Source of the DNA: Nostoc sp. 'Peltigera membranacea cyanobiont' N6
GTDB taxonomy: Bacteria > Cyanobacteriota > Cyanobacteriia > Cyanobacteriales > Nostocaceae
Reading direction: 5' to 3'
Assembly: GCF_002949735.1 (NCBI RefSeq)
Contig: NZ_CP026681.1
Span: forward strand, 4,106,501 to 4,170,500
Length of the DNA: 64,000 nucleotides
This document shows, piece by piece, positions 38,881 to 49,014 of the stretch. A model generated the notes under the pieces. It worked only from the letters and a program-made list of their open reading frames with translations. It did not search any database and was not told the DNA's origin. Numbering within the stretch: the first letter of the stretch is position 1; each line of letters begins with the position of its first letter. The position numbers were made by a program, and so were the translations under genes.

Positions 38881-39960
38881 CTATTGTTCCCACTCAGCAC
38901 TCAAAACTTCTTTTGCAACAACGCAGTCAAGTTGAATTTGTGTTTTCAGGGCTTCTAGAGAAGGAAATTTTTGTTCGGGGCGCAAAAATTTAACTAGTTC
39001 TACAGCCAGTTTTTTGCCATACAAATCACCAGACCAATCGAATAAATGTACTTCCGCAGATGAATAAGTACCATTTACAGTTGGGCGGTTGCCGATGTTC
39101 ATTACGCCCAAGCTCTCGCTAGAAAGAGCATCTGATGTTTCACTGAGAGTAAAAACGCGGACAGCGTAAACTCCTTGGCGGGGCAAAAACTTTTCTTTTG
39201 GTAGTTGGAGATTGGCGGTGGGAAAGCCAATGGTTCTGCCCAATTGTTGACCTTGAACGACAACACCAAAGAGAGTGTAGGGACGACCTAGTAGTAGATT
39301 TGCGTTTTCGATGTCCCCCTGCTCAAGGGTTTGACGAATCAATGAAGTGCTAATGCGGGCATCTTGAGTCGGAGTAGTACTGAGGCAGCTACTTTCTGTG
39401 GGCGATTCACCTGTATAAGTTTGTAAGGGAACGATGGTAACGGGGATATTGTGTTTGGCGGCGATTAGTTGCAAATCTTTAGCAGTACCACTGCGCTTTT
39501 CGCCAAAACAAAAATCCTGCCCGATGCTAATTCGCTGGCATTGCAGTTGTTGCACGAGAATTTTTTGGACGAATTCTTCAGGGGTCAACGCAGATAATTC
39601 TTTGTCAAAGGGTAGTAGTACCAGTTGTTCTACCCCAAGCGATCGCAATTGTTGGACTTTTTCATCCAGTGGTGTTAACAAAGTCCGGGGTTGCCCCGTG
39701 AAAAACTCCTGTGGATGGGGGTCAAAGGTGACAACTGTTGAGTAGGTATATTCTTGATTCGCTAGTTGTTGATTTTCCTGTGACTGGGGACTACTGGCTA
39801 CTGACAAGCGATCGCCAGCGTGCAAGACTGGTTGAATTACCCTTTGATGACCAAGATGAACACCATCAAACTTGCCAAGGGCAACAGCAGTCGGCGTTAG
39901 CAGCCCAACGCTTGAAGAAGCAACCCACACAGAACACCCATTTTGAGACAAATTTAGCAC
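38881..39960 (-). CDS. ribF: Bifunctional riboflavin kinase / FAD synthetase
   Basis: 359 residues. The N-terminal nucleotidyltransferase domain has the HIGH-like loop ALGKFDGVHLGHQRVI and SSTSLIRQ-type ISTSLIRQTLEQGDIENANLLLGRPY. The C-terminal flavokinase domain has GRTIGFPTANL, GVYAVRVF and the MNIGNRPTVNGT loop. The protein converts riboflavin to FMN and FAD. The first codon read is GTG at 39960. A 50-residue loop between (TYTGESPTESSCLSTTPTQ part) is longer than usual. No FMN riboswitch is seen upstream. Confidence 0.93.
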   Translation of the reverse strand: MLNLSQNGCSVWVASSSVGLLTPTAVALGKFDGVHLGHQRVIQPVLHAGDRLSVASSPQSQENQQLANQEYTYSTVVTFDPHPQEFFTGQPRTLLTPLDEKVQQLRSLGVEQLVLLPFDKELSALTPEEFVQKILVQQLQCQRISIGQDFCFGEKRSGTAKDLQLIAAKHNIPVTIVPLQTYTGESPTESSCLSTTPTQDARISTSLIRQTLEQGDIENANLLLGRPYTLFGVVVQGQQLGRTIGFPTANLQLPKEKFLPRQGVYAVRVFTLSETSDALSSESLGVMNIGNRPTVNGTYSSAEVHLFDWSGDLYGKKLAVELVKFLRPEQKFPSLEALKTQIQLDCVVAKEVLSAEWEQ

Positions 39961-40107
39961 GTGGATTCTGAGATTTTAGGTTTATTTTAGCTATCAGCAG
40001 GAAGCTACCTTATGGTAAACCGCCTTGAGGAGGACATTCACCAACTGCCCATCAGGTCTTGTGCGATCGGCCAAAATCCTAACCCACGGAAGTAGCCCCA
40101 GATGGTG

Positions 40108-40143
40108 TACGAATTTTAGATTTTAGATTTTAGATTTTAGATT
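40108..40143. repeat. (ATTTTAG)n tandem heptamer
   Basis: Four to five copies of ATTTTAG, the same heptamer family as in the Ro60 leader palindrome. A complementary ATCTAAAATT stands at 40255, so the flanks of 40143-40255 can pair. Confidence 0.6.
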
Positions 40144-40266
40144 AATGCCCCGCCCCTCATCGGCTGAACAAATCCAAAATCCTCAGTTTAACCCTGAGCC
40201 TTCGCGTAGCGTCTCGCAGAGAAGACAGCGATCTTTTTCAATCCAAAACCCAAAATCTAAAATTGG

Positions 40267-40295
40267 TTGACAGCTAATTGCTAATTCCAGATAAC
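40267..40295 (+). promoter_or_regulatory. Promoter for the candidate RNA downstream
   Basis: TTGACA (40267-40272), 17 bases, GATAAC (40290-40295), giving a start near 40302. No reading frame follows on this strand, which supports a non-coding transcript. Confidence 0.45.
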
Positions 40296-40301
40296 CACAA
40301 A

Positions 40302-40523
40302 TACCAAAGCTAAAAAGGCTCTAGTTCCTTGTTGAGACTAGCAACGAGGTTTTAGGCGCAGTTCAGCCGCAAGAGAGGGCTTCTGTGGGTATCTGGACTG
40401 TGTTGGTGAATCCTATAAAGTAGTTTCCTCCTGTTGTTGCCCTTATCCTATGGTTGGCGTGACAATTCTGGGCAGTGCTGTCTCACCGTGCAGCCAACAG
40501 GTACGCTCTCGCGCTGAAAGCTT
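40302..40523 (+). ncRNA. Candidate 6S-like structured RNA
   Basis: Plus-strand segment with no coding potential, more GC-rich than its surroundings. A leader hairpin CCTTGTTG/CAACGAGG is followed by a closing stem TTCAG-CGC-GAGAG (about 40363-40378, two small bulges) paired with CTCTC-GCG-CTGAA (about 40506-40518). Inside, CTG-TTGG (about 40397) pairs with CCAACAG (about 40494), and TTGCCC with GGGCAG further in. A long closing stem, an interrupted central part containing GTTGGTGAAT, and a terminal arm are what 6S RNA looks like. I cannot confirm the family from memory. Length and the upstream promoter fit an RNA polymerase-binding RNA. Confidence 0.42.
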
Positions 40524-40571
40524 CCGATCACCAATCTAATCTAAAATCTCCAATTCCTCCGATCGCAATCT

Positions 40572-41582
40572 TTAAGTAGAAAACTTACTAACAGGAAAAG
40601 ATTCTGATAAGGCTACTGAGGTGGCAATTTGAAGTACCAATCCTTCTCGTGCCATGATCGCTCCAGGAAATTTCGCAGCTGCTTGTTTCCCTACACCATC
40701 TAAAAAGTCATCATCGTGTGCTGGGTCATGATGGTAAATCACCAGAGTTTTGACATTAGCAGCTTGTGCCACTTTCACAGCTTCTTGCCAAGTAGAATGT
40801 CCCCAGCCAATTTTGGGGGATTTTGGAGAATGATATTCTTCGTCTGTGTAGGTGGAATCGTAAATTAGAATATCCGCATTCCGAGCTAACCACAGCACAT
40901 TGTCATCGAGTCGATCGGGAAAATGTTCGGTATCGGTGATATAAGTAGCAGCACCACCACGCCAGTTGACGCGGTATCCTACGGCTTCACCTGGATGGTT
41001 TAAAGGTGCTGTTTCTATGGTAAGGTCATCGATGTGGATTGGTTGCCCTGGTCGAATATCGTAGAAATTTAAATTAGCTTGCATAATCTGCAAGGGTACG
41101 GGAAAGTTCGGGTGCAACATTTGATCGTTGAGGCGCTGTTCTATAGTAGAACCATCAGGTGCGATCGCGCCGTAGATATGAAAGTCATTTCCCTTCACAA
41201 AACCTGGGCTAAAGAAGGGAAAACCCTGCATGTGATCCCAGTGAGAATGGGTAAAAAATATATGAGCTTCTAACGGCATCTGGCGCAACAAAGATTGCCC
41301 CAAAACATGTAGTCCCGTGCCAGCATCGAAAACTAAGCGTTTATCGCCCGCTTGCATTGATATGCAAGGGGTATTACCGCCGTAACGAACAGTGTGTGGC
41401 CCTGGACTGGGGATGCTGCCGCGAACGCCCCAAAATTGTACGGTAAATTGGTTCTCTATCCTAGACATAGGTGTTGCTTGCTGGACTGAGCGGGCGATAT
41501 TTTGGATTGCTGCTTTATTTGGTTTAAGTTTATGCTGTCTTACTGATTGTGCTAGAGGGAGGATTTCTTGGTAAAACAGCAT
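40572..41582 (-). CDS. MBL-fold metallohydrolase
   Basis: 336 residues. The zinc motif HSHWDHMQG (about 120), distal His in NHPGEAVGY, Asp in ITDTEH, and final His in VIYHHDPAHDDDF mark a metallo-beta-lactamase fold of the tRNase Z/PhnP-like type. The domain starts FWGVRGSIPSPGPHTVRYGGNTPC, the usual start of this group. An internal ATG at 41468 is an alternative start. Probably a phosphodiesterase; the substrate is unknown. Confidence 0.82.
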   Translation of the reverse strand: MLFYQEILPLAQSVRQHKLKPNKAAIQNIARSVQQATPMSRIENQFTVQFWGVRGSIPSPGPHTVRYGGNTPCISMQAGDKRLVFDAGTGLHVLGQSLLRQMPLEAHIFFTHSHWDHMQGFPFFSPGFVKGNDFHIYGAIAPDGSTIEQRLNDQMLHPNFPVPLQIMQANLNFYDIRPGQPIHIDDLTIETAPLNHPGEAVGYRVNWRGGAATYITDTEHFPDRLDDNVLWLARNADILIYDSTYTDEEYHSPKSPKIGWGHSTWQEAVKVAQAANVKTLVIYHHDPAHDDDFLDGVGKQAAAKFPGAIMAREGLVLQIATSVALSESFPVSKFST

Positions 41583-41744
41583 ACCCTGTTTCTGACCGAT
41601 TGTGTAAATGTGAATGAAATACTCTCAGGTAAGATTTTTTAGCTTTTAGGGTGAATGTGTATCAGTTATTTCAAGAGTGCCCCTACGTTATAGCCTACAT
41701 TCTTATCGAATGCATTTGAATAACCCCAGTTTTGTCCTGATAGG

Positions 41745-42557
41745 TCAAATGATTCCCGGAAAATTAAATTCCCAGTCAGACAATTTATCTAGTCCATTTG
41801 CGTAGGTAAGATTGTACTGCAACGGTGTGATACTGATGTGGTTTTTACGGACAACACTTACGTCTGTCGGTACATTTTCTGGCAGATTTAAACCAGTTGG
41901 AGGTTCTACATCCTCAATTACCTCTCCAGTTAACCAGTAGTACGTTTTTCCACGAGGATCGACTCGTTTATCAAACACATCAATATAACGCCGCACTCCT
42001 TGACGGGTAAGAGTAACACCGGCAATTTCTTCCCACTTCACAGCAGGAATATTAACGTTGAGCAACATTAAATCTGGCAGAGGTTTTTGGGCTAACTGGT
42101 CTACGAGAACTTTGGCAAACTTAGCAGCAGGTTGAAAGTCTTTAGATGTATGACTAATAAGACTCAGCGCTACGCTGGGAATACCTTCAATTAGACCTTC
42201 CATTGCCGCCGAAACAGTGCCGGAATATAAGATTTCAGTTCCCAAATTTGCACCTTGATTAATGCCAGAGAGAACCAAATCGGGGGGAGTATCTAGCAAA
42301 GCCCACAGTGCCAATTTGACGCAATCTGAAGGCGTACCATCGCAAGCCCAAGCTTTGACAGCAGGATGAAAAATCGACTCAACAATTTCGGCGCGAATGG
42401 GTTGGTGGAGAGTTAATCCATGTCCAGTTGCCGATCGCTCTCGATCTGGGCAAACTACACTCACATCATGACCTGCCTCTGCCAAGTAATTGGCTAGGGT
42501 GCGAATCCCCAAGGCAGAAACGCCGTCGTCGTTGCTAATTAGTAATTTCATAGTCAT
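41745..42557 (-). CDS. surE: 5'-nucleotidase SurE
   Basis: 270 residues. N-terminal metal motif [54 protein letters not shown] and [11 protein letters not shown], the SurE order. It dephosphorylates nucleoside 5'- and 3'-monophosphates and short polyphosphates. MTM at the start offers a second Met two codons in. Confidence 0.95.
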   Translation of the reverse strand: MTMKLLISNDDGVSALGIRTLANYLAEAGHDVSVVCPDRERSATGHGLTLHQPIRAEIVESIFHPAVKAWACDGTPSDCVKLALWALLDTPPDLVLSGINQGANLGTEILYSGTVSAAMEGLIEGIPSVALSLISHTSKDFQPAAKFAKVLVDQLAQKPLPDLMLLNVNIPAVKWEEIAGVTLTRQGVRRYIDVFDKRVDPRGKTYYWLTGEVIEDVEPPTGLNLPENVPTDVSVVRKNHISITPLQYNLTYANGLDKLSDWEFNFPGII

Positions 42558-42773
42558 TGGTCATTTAGTCATTGGTCACTAGTTATTGGTCATTAGTTAT
42601 TTGTTATTTGTTATTAGTCATTTGTCAATGTCGTAGGTCACAAGTGGCAAAAAACATTTATACTCACTAGTACACAGTGGCGACAGTTTGCCCCTTATCT
42701 GTAAGTTGATTTATCGAGCAGTTCACGGCTTTTGACTATAAACTAATGACTAATGACCAATGACGAATAACTA
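42558..42773. repeat. ATTGGTCATTAGT-type tandem repeats, inverted across the surE-pheS gap
   Basis: Copies of GGTCATTAGTTATT-type sequence near surE (42558-42625) and the complementary ACTAATGACCAATGAC-type near pheS (42735-42772). The two ends can pair around the divergent promoters. Confidence 0.6.
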
Positions 42774-43766
42774 ATGACTAGCAATTTAGAAGCTCAACTT
42801 TTAGCACTGCGGCAATCAGGAGAAAAAGCGATCGCAGCCGCCGACACCCTAGAACGTCTAGAAGAACTCAGAGTTAATTATCTGGGTAAGAAAGGGGAAC
42901 TGGGGGCACTGTTGCGAAGTATGGGGCAAATGAGCGCAGAGGAACGACCGAAAATTGGAGCGATCGCCAATACAGTCAAAGAATCTCTGCAAACTAGTCT
43001 AGACCAGCAACGCGCCGCCCTAGAATCCGCGCAAATTCAGGTACAGCTAGAGGCGGAAACCCTGGATGTAACTATGCCGGGAATTTACAGCCCCCAAGGT
43101 CGCATTCATCCCCTCAACGGCATTATTGACCGGGCGCTGGATATCTTTGTTGGTATGGGCTACACAGTGGCTCAAGGGCCAGAGATGGAAACAGATTATT
43201 ATAATTTTGAGGCTCTCAATACTCCGCCTGACCACCCCGCCCGTGATATGCAGGATACCTTCTACCTGCCAGATGGCAATCTCCTCCGCACTCATACCTC
43301 GTCAGTGCAAATTCGTTATATGGAAAGAGAAGAACCACCGATTCGGGTTGTGGCTCCAGGGCGAGTTTATCGGCGAGATAATGTCGATGCCACTCACTCA
43401 GCAGTTTTCCATCAAATCGAACTTTTAGCTATTGATGAGGGACTAACTTTTACAGACCTCAAAGGCACAATTAAAGTATTTTTACAAGCAGTATTTGGCG
43501 ATTTACCGATTCGCTTCCGCGCCAGTTATTTCCCCTTTACCGAACCCTCGGCGGAGGTAGATTTGCAGTGGAATGGTCGCTGGCTGGAGGTGATGGGCTG
43601 CGGGATGGTCGATCCGAATGTACTTAAGTCTGTGGGTTATGACCCAGAAATTTATACTGGGTTTGCAGCCGGTTTTGGGGTAGAACGCTTTGCTATGGTG
43701 TTACACCAAATTGATGATATTCGTCGCTTGTATGCTAGCGATTTGCGATTTTTGCAGCAATTTTAG
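42774..43766 (+). CDS. pheS: Phenylalanyl-tRNA synthetase alpha subunit
   Basis: 330 residues. N-terminal coiled-coil tRNA-binding arm (about 1-85), then class II motif 2 ([25 protein letters not shown]) and motif 3 ([13 protein letters not shown]), with FTEPSAEVD in between. It charges tRNA-Phe with the beta subunit, which is not in the window. The tRNA-like GAA RNA at 16767 would be a potential ligand of the complex. Confidence 0.96.
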   Translation: MTSNLEAQLLALRQSGEKAIAAADTLERLEELRVNYLGKKGELGALLRSMGQMSAEERPKIGAIANTVKESLQTSLDQQRAALESAQIQVQLEAETLDVTMPGIYSPQGRIHPLNGIIDRALDIFVGMGYTVAQGPEMETDYYNFEALNTPPDHPARDMQDTFYLPDGNLLRTHTSSVQIRYMEREEPPIRVVAPGRVYRRDNVDATHSAVFHQIELLAIDEGLTFTDLKGTIKVFLQAVFGDLPIRFRASYFPFTEPSAEVDLQWNGRWLEVMGCGMVDPNVLKSVGYDPEIYTGFAAGFGVERFAMVLHQIDDIRRLYASDLRFLQQF

Positions 43767-43885
43767 GGAAGCGATCGCTTGAAATAATCAGGCAACATTG
43801 AATCGAAAAACGATTTAACTTCCCTCACGCGGACTTTGATGTTAAGTAAGCTTTGATGAGATGAAAAGGAGTCAAAAGTCAGAAT

Positions 43886-44128
43886 AGGCTAAACGCCCCG
43901 CTACCGCTAACAGAAGTCAGAATACCCCATGCCTGTTCGCGCAGCGTCTCCAAGAGTTATCAGGGGTTTCAAGCAAGAAATACTTTTCTTCTCCTGCACA
44001 ACGTATCCCTACGGGGAAGCAAGCTACGCGCAGCTTCTCCAAGAGTTGTCGGGGGCTTTAGACTACGATTAATCTACCAGTTAGTTGCACAGAATTAAAT
44101 TCTGTTAGCAGTAGCGAGGCGTTTAGCC
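43886..44128. mobile_element. MITE-like element with internal direct repeat
   Basis: Terminal inverted repeats of about 29 bases (43886-43915 and 44100-44128; core GCTAAACGCC..GCTAACAGAA, about three mismatches). Inside, two direct copies of GCGCAGC(G/T)TCTCCAAGAGTT, near 43940 and 44028. No coding capacity. It fills most of the 495-base gap between pheS and the next gene. Confidence 0.5.
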
Positions 44129-44261
44129 CATCCTGAAAAAATCTTCAGTTTTTGCATCTATTCTCATAGAACGTTTACCTCTTTGGAATACACACTCTGC
44201 CACGCAAAATTGAGGAAAAGTTTGGAATTATACAATCGATTCAGGGGGAACAGCGAGTGCT

Positions 44262-45281
44262 ATGGATAAAAAATTAAAAATGCAGAAAACTTCTAACTAT
44301 TTGAACCCTAAAGCATCAGCCACAACTATTACTAGTTTAATTTTTCTCTTTAGTTTGCCCTTTTTGATTTTATTAGCCTTACCGAGTATTCTTTTCAGAG
44401 ATGATTTTGTTGGAGTTTGGTTAAATAACCCAGGCGATTTCCCTTTTAGTTTTTCGATGGCATTATTTGTTGCTCTATCTTGCAGTACAGCGACTATTTT
44501 AAGTTTTAGCGATAAGCGCGATGAATTCTCTTTTTTTGCAGTTATTATTGCAGCGCTGGTAGGTTGCATTCTTAATTTAGGAATTATACCTATTAATTCT
44601 ACTAATGGTATTCTTATATATTTATTATTGATGGCTTTTCTGTTTATATCTCCGATAATTTTAATTATAACTTTAACGATTGATAGTATTTTTGTAAAAG
44701 CTAATTCAAAAAAACCATTTAAGGTAACATCTAAGTTGATATATACAGATATATTTATTTTAATTAATATGGGTTGTAGTTTTTTGGTATTATTACCTCT
44801 TGCTTGTATTTATATATCTTGTAAAATCCAAAATCAAAAACAATATCGAATTAAATATAATTTAAAAAATATCCTCTCATTTTTAACAGTAATTTTGATT
44901 CTTTACTGTATAGCTTCTACTACAAAATTGACTCCTGGATTAATAATACCAATTGAATATAGAAATTATATAGGTTTTAGAGAGTATGAATATTATTACA
45001 AACGAGCAATTACCAAATTGAGTGAGTGTAAACAACTTAAAAATCATATTGGTAATATACAAATACAGGGGTTTGCAGAAGGTAGACACTATGAGCAAAC
45101 TGATTTTTTTGCTCCAGGAGGAGAAGCAGGTCGTTTTGTTCTTGAGTTAGTTGGAGATCGGGGCACTGCTTTTGTTAACGGATGTTATGGTGATTGTCTA
45201 GGAGAACCAGAAAAATTAGCAGTAAGAGTTTATACAAAATCTGCTATAAAAAACCTTACTTTTTCTCAAATTTGTCCATAA
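44262..45281 (+). CDS. Membrane protein with C-terminal soluble domain, unknown function
   Basis: 339 residues, AT-rich coding sequence unlike its neighbours. Hydrophobic segments at about 24-46, 59-80, 87-108, 118-140, 158-185 and 200-222. The C-terminal part (about 250-339) is soluble and has three Cys (SECKQLK, NGCYGDCLGE, QICP). No family recognised. GGGGGAA lies upstream of the ATG. Confidence 0.6.
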   Translation: MDKKLKMQKTSNYLNPKASATTITSLIFLFSLPFLILLALPSILFRDDFVGVWLNNPGDFPFSFSMALFVALSCSTATILSFSDKRDEFSFFAVIIAALVGCILNLGIIPINSTNGILIYLLLMAFLFISPIILIITLTIDSIFVKANSKKPFKVTSKLIYTDIFILINMGCSFLVLLPLACIYISCKIQNQKQYRIKYNLKNILSFLTVILILYCIASTTKLTPGLIIPIEYRNYIGFREYEYYYKRAITKLSECKQLKNHIGNIQIQGFAEGRHYEQTDFFAPGGEAGRFVLELVGDRGTAFVNGCYGDCLGEPEKLAVRVYTKSAIKNLTFSQICP

Positions 45282-45309
45282 GGTGTTCGGTGAATTACAC
45301 TAACCACCA

Positions 45310-45405
45310 TTTTGAGACTTTATTTAACTATTCCAGAATGACTATATCTCCCAAAGGTTAAAATTTACCACCTAAATATTTTACGAGAAACTCTTCTGCG
45401 ATCGC
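45310..45405 (-). pseudogene. First C-terminal fragment of an S9-type peptidase
   Basis: Minus strand reads AIAEEFLVKYLGGKF, stop, PLGDIVILE. It is about 85% like the copy at 46110-46205, so it is one of two degenerate copies of the same 3' end flanking the 45442 gene. Not coding as it stands. Confidence 0.55.
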
Positions 45406-45441
45406 AACAACTGGCTAGACAATTCAAGACAGCCGCTACTA

Positions 45442-46089
45442 ATGTTATTAAGAGAAGTAAGAGGTATGGAGCTTGAGTATTACAAACAGTACTTGCATTA
45501 TAAAACACTTGGTTTTCGCACCCAAGCCAGACAACACCTTCAGCAGTTTATTGCTTCCTTTGCTTCCTTTGCCGAGAAAGAATTGTGGACTCATGAGTTT
45601 CTAGAAACTGAAGAATATGAATATGGGTGGTATATAATTCGCTATGAGCTTTATGAACAGGTTGTGTTTCCTGTTCTTCTTAGCGGTTATCAAAAGCGCG
45701 ATCCTTGGTCAGTTTTGTGGCTTGCTCGTACAGCCCAAAATTTTTACAAAGTAAAGCATCTCCACAAGCAGATTCACTTTCAAACAGACTATGGGTTACT
45801 CAAGGAATGTTACTTGCTGGCTCCCAACAATAATGAAGTACATAAAGACTTACTAAGTGTTCAAATCCGATGGCTTCAGTATTGTATTCATGAGTATCCA
45901 ACTGGAATACTATATGGAGCAGTAAATGGGGCAACAATAGACGAGTGCCAGGAGATTCTTTCAGAAGTTGAGTTTGCTAGAAAACTTGATGTTGAAAAAA
46001 ATCAAGACAAATTTCTCAATGAGGTTGAGTCGAAAGTGCTTGAATACATCGTTAGACTTCGAACTTACAAATATCAAGGCGATCGGTGA
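45442..46089 (+). CDS. Hypothetical protein lying between duplicated peptidase fragments
   Basis: 215 residues (or 207 from Met at 45466). Acidic and aromatic-rich, all-helical by appearance (LEYYKQYLHYKTLGFRTQAR; EYEYGWYIIRYELYEQVVFPVL). No recognised domain. It stands between two copies of the S9-peptidase 3' end and was probably inserted with, or caused, that duplication. Confidence 0.5.
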   Translation: MLLREVRGMELEYYKQYLHYKTLGFRTQARQHLQQFIASFASFAEKELWTHEFLETEEYEYGWYIIRYELYEQVVFPVLLSGYQKRDPWSVLWLARTAQNFYKVKHLHKQIHFQTDYGLLKECYLLAPNNNEVHKDLLSVQIRWLQYCIHEYPTGILYGAVNGATIDECQEILSEVEFARKLDVEKNQDKFLNEVESKVLEYIVRLRTYKYQGDR

Positions 46090-46107
46090 CTTTCTCCAAC
46101 CACCTTT

Positions 46108-46379
46108 TTCTGTTTGAGACTTTATTTAACTATTCCAGAATGACTATATCTCTTAAAGGTTCAAATCTACCGCCTAAGTATTTGGCGATAAACTCTTCTG
46201 CGATCGCAAAAAAGTGCAACCGATTTTCTGGTCTGGCAAAACCATGTCCATTCGATCGCTTTCTGATTGTTTCACCCGCGGATCGTTTGCACCTTGACCG
46301 ATGAGTAAAGGTTTTTGAATCCGGTCAGCGAAAATAAAGGCGATCGCGCAATCGCGGGTTGGAAATGCCTGAGCGATGC
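46108..46379 (-). pseudogene. S9 (prolyl-oligopeptidase-type) peptidase fragment, frameshifted
   Basis: Minus strand reads [30 protein letters not shown] and, after a frame change, [18 protein letters not shown], then IVILE-stop. [14 protein letters not shown] is the Asp-bearing part of the catalytic domain of S9 peptidases, and [12 protein letters not shown] is the usual C-terminus. The Ser and His parts are missing. Confidence 0.65.
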
Positions 46380-47324
46380 CTATGGGAGGCTCCGCCAAGC
46401 TACATTCTGTCCATTTACAGTTAATTGGGTTGCTTCTATGATTTGTCCATAGTTGTTGTGGCTACCAAAACCCTGAACCTTAACTTTGTCATTTCCCTGA
46501 ATTATATTAACCAGTTGTTCGCCAACATGGGGGGCAAACTTAACTTCTACCCCAGAGGAGAGGATCAGGCCATTAAGTTCTCCTCGATGCCCAACTAACC
46601 AATGCTGAGTAGTTCCCTCGGCAGAGAAACTGGTGTAACTAGCAGGGTTAGCAGGAGGCGGGGGCGGCGCGGTAGGAGGTTGAGCAGCAATTGTCTGCTG
46701 ATTCTTTTGATTAGTAATCTGAATTGCCCGGATTTCTTGCCCGAAGCGAGTGGCTGTACCACCCGTACCAGTGACGCTAACCTCAGCATTGGGAGCAATT
46801 AAATTAGTTAGTTGGTTGCTCAGATGAGACGGAAACTTGACCTGAAGCCCATTTTTGAGTAGTAAACCATCAACTCTGCCTTCGGGATTGAGTAAGTATT
46901 GTTGCACTGTACCAGTGTAAATTGCAGTATTGCCGTCAGGTGGGGGCGGAGCGATAGCAACTCGACTGTCTGGATTAACGATCGCCGCCGCAGGTAATCC
47001 CCGTCCTCCCATCGCTGATTGCTGGTTGAAGGCAAAGTAAGTGCAAACACCAGCAAAAGCGATCGCAATTCCGGCGACTCCACTGCTGAGGATCAAACGC
47101 AGGTTGCGGCGGCGAGTCTGATTTTGAGTCTGTTGGATACGCATAAGTTGTAATGCCTCCTGAAGATTTTCTGGAGAAATGCCTGCCTCTGTGGCAGCTT
47201 GCACCAGTTCTGAAGGTGCGTAATCATGGGATTTTTGCCCTTGGATTTGTGCTGCTAAGGTAAACAATTCTGTGGCAGTTTGGGAAGTAATGCGATCGCG
47301 AGAGTCCTGCATACGCTGTCTCAC
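46380..47324 (-). CDS. Membrane-anchored protein with two repeat domains, unknown function
   Basis: 314 residues (or 310 from ATG 47312). Residues 1-70 are helical and cytoplasmic, with one membrane helix (about 78-100) and then two copies of a domain of about 65 residues. Copy 1 has [23 protein letters not shown] and copy 2 [23 protein letters not shown] (each split by short gaps), joined by a proline-rich linker. Each copy has VKF(A/P)..HL/VGxQL and a Gly-rich turn, fitting an OB-like beta domain. Divergent from the kinase at 47448, 124 bases apart; a linked function is possible. Confidence 0.6.
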   Translation of the reverse strand: MRQRMQDSRDRITSQTATELFTLAAQIQGQKSHDYAPSELVQAATEAGISPENLQEALQLMRIQQTQNQTRRRNLRLILSSGVAGIAIAFAGVCTYFAFNQQSAMGGRGLPAAAIVNPDSRVAIAPPPPDGNTAIYTGTVQQYLLNPEGRVDGLLLKNGLQVKFPSHLSNQLTNLIAPNAEVSVTGTGGTATRFGQEIRAIQITNQKNQQTIAAQPPTAPPPPPANPASYTSFSAEGTTQHWLVGHRGELNGLILSSGVEVKFAPHVGEQLVNIIQGNDKVKVQGFGSHNNYGQIIEATQLTVNGQNVAWRSLP

Positions 47325-47447
47325 TCAAGGTTCAAATAGTTCATAATTCAAAGGTGCAAAAATCGTGCCAAAGGTACACGTTAAGTCAAACCAGATCGCA
47401 GAATATAAGAACTGGTTATATTTTTTGCCCTACAGGTTTTCTTATGT

Positions 47448-48902
47448 ATGCCCCTGCGACGCTGGACTCTACGGCAACAACTTACAATTTTGACAGTTCT
47501 GTTTTTGAGTCTGAGTGGATTAGGGTTATGGCTAGTCATCCAACTCTTTGAGAGCCTGGAGGGGACAGTAATTTCCCGTAATCAGCGTGAATTGGCGAGT
47601 GCTAATACCCGCCTAATCAAGTTATTTTGGGAATCTCAGCCTAATCATCCAGAAACCCCTGACGAGCTTTTAAATCAGTCGTTACAGGATTTATCAACAG
47701 ACGCTTTAGGGAATTTTCCCCGTGTAGAAGGAGGCTTCTATCTTCTACAGCGCGATCGCTTATTGGGATACGCTTTTCCCACTCATGGCGGGCCAGTGCC
47801 AAAAAGAGATATTCCTCCCACTGAACAGGATCTAATTTTACAATTGGCGCGACAGGCAACTAGCCAAGGTTTACCCCAAGAACTCGTACTTCGTCCCAAG
47901 TTGGATATTTTGGTACTGCGAGTAGATCCATTACCCCTTTGGGGGTCAGTATGGACTATGAAACGGATGCCACGGACAGAAGATAGTCCGCAGAAAATTT
48001 TGAGTGGGATGATAGTCCTGGGGATGTTAATTGTCGGTATATGGACATTTGCTATTGCCATGCAACTCCAGTGGGGCGTGCAGAAACTACAGCAGAGTCT
48101 CAAGGCGATGGAAGCAAATCCGGCAGAACAGATACCGCCTCTACCTGCTGAAATGGGACTGCTAGGAAGTGCAATCAACACAATGCAGTTTCGCCGCCAA
48201 GACTTGGAACAACGGTTGCGGCGAGTTGAACATTTGGCTTCATTAGGGCAACTGGTGGCAGGTGTTGCTCATGAAGTTCGTAATCCCCTCGCCAGTATGC
48301 GGTTGAACTTGCAATATACAGAACGCCAACTACAGAAACAGGCAATTAACAATCTCCCGATTGCGAGTTTGCTCGAACAGGTGGAACGTTTGGAACATCT
48401 AGTTAAAAGACTTCTGTATTTTGACCACAACCAACAGGAAATTCCCACAGTAATTTCCCTAGAAGCGATCGCTCAAGAATCAATTGCCTTACTACGCCTC
48501 AAAGCTGAAGAATGCGGAGTTGATTTGCTTTATCTGCCACCCACCCCATCCTTACCGCAAATACCGCTTTGTCGTCACGAACTGGGACAGGTATTCGTGA
48601 ATTTGATTTTGAATGCAATTCAAGCAAGTCCTGAAGGCGAACAAGTAAAAATTGGAGTTGAGCAAATATCAAAGAATGAAGAAAAGAACAATTCCCTTTT
48701 GCTGGCTTGGGTTGAAGATCGGGGAAAAGGCTTATCTGCCGAAGCTCAAGAGCAAATTTTCATCCCATTCTATTCCACTAAACCGGAAGGAACAGGACTA
48801 GGGTTAGCCATTAGCCACGAAATTGTCACACGCAATAACGGTTATATCGATGTGCAATCTAAACCGGGATGTACTCGTTTTAGTATTTATTTACCTATTT
48901 AG
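47448..48902 (+). CDS. Membrane sensor histidine kinase
   Basis: 484 residues. TM1 about 11-33, a periplasmic sensor region of about 145 residues, TM2 about 180-202, then HisKA with the H-box GVAHEVRNPLASM and an HATPase with LNAIQ, DRGKGLS and GTGLGLAIS. 112 bases upstream of a response regulator of the NtrC type and in the same direction; the two form a two-component pair. Confidence 0.9.
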   Translation: MPLRRWTLRQQLTILTVLFLSLSGLGLWLVIQLFESLEGTVISRNQRELASANTRLIKLFWESQPNHPETPDELLNQSLQDLSTDALGNFPRVEGGFYLLQRDRLLGYAFPTHGGPVPKRDIPPTEQDLILQLARQATSQGLPQELVLRPKLDILVLRVDPLPLWGSVWTMKRMPRTEDSPQKILSGMIVLGMLIVGIWTFAIAMQLQWGVQKLQQSLKAMEANPAEQIPPLPAEMGLLGSAINTMQFRRQDLEQRLRRVEHLASLGQLVAGVAHEVRNPLASMRLNLQYTERQLQKQAINNLPIASLLEQVERLEHLVKRLLYFDHNQQEIPTVISLEAIAQESIALLRLKAEECGVDLLYLPPTPSLPQIPLCRHELGQVFVNLILNAIQASPEGEQVKIGVEQISKNEEKNNSLLLAWVEDRGKGLSAEAQEQIFIPFYSTKPEGTGLGLAISHEIVTRNNGYIDVQSKPGCTRFSIYLPI

Positions 48903-49014
48903 GACTTACGCAAATATACCGTCTCAAACTCTCATCTCTCCGTGACCTCTGCGCCTCTGCGGTTCATTATTTCATAATTCCTAACTATTAACAGAAACAA
49001 GGAGATAAAGCTAA

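Noticed and set aside
40302..40523. FMN riboswitch upstream of ribF
   Set aside because: The conserved FMN aptamer segments are absent on either strand, and the promoter and folding favour the strand opposite to ribF.
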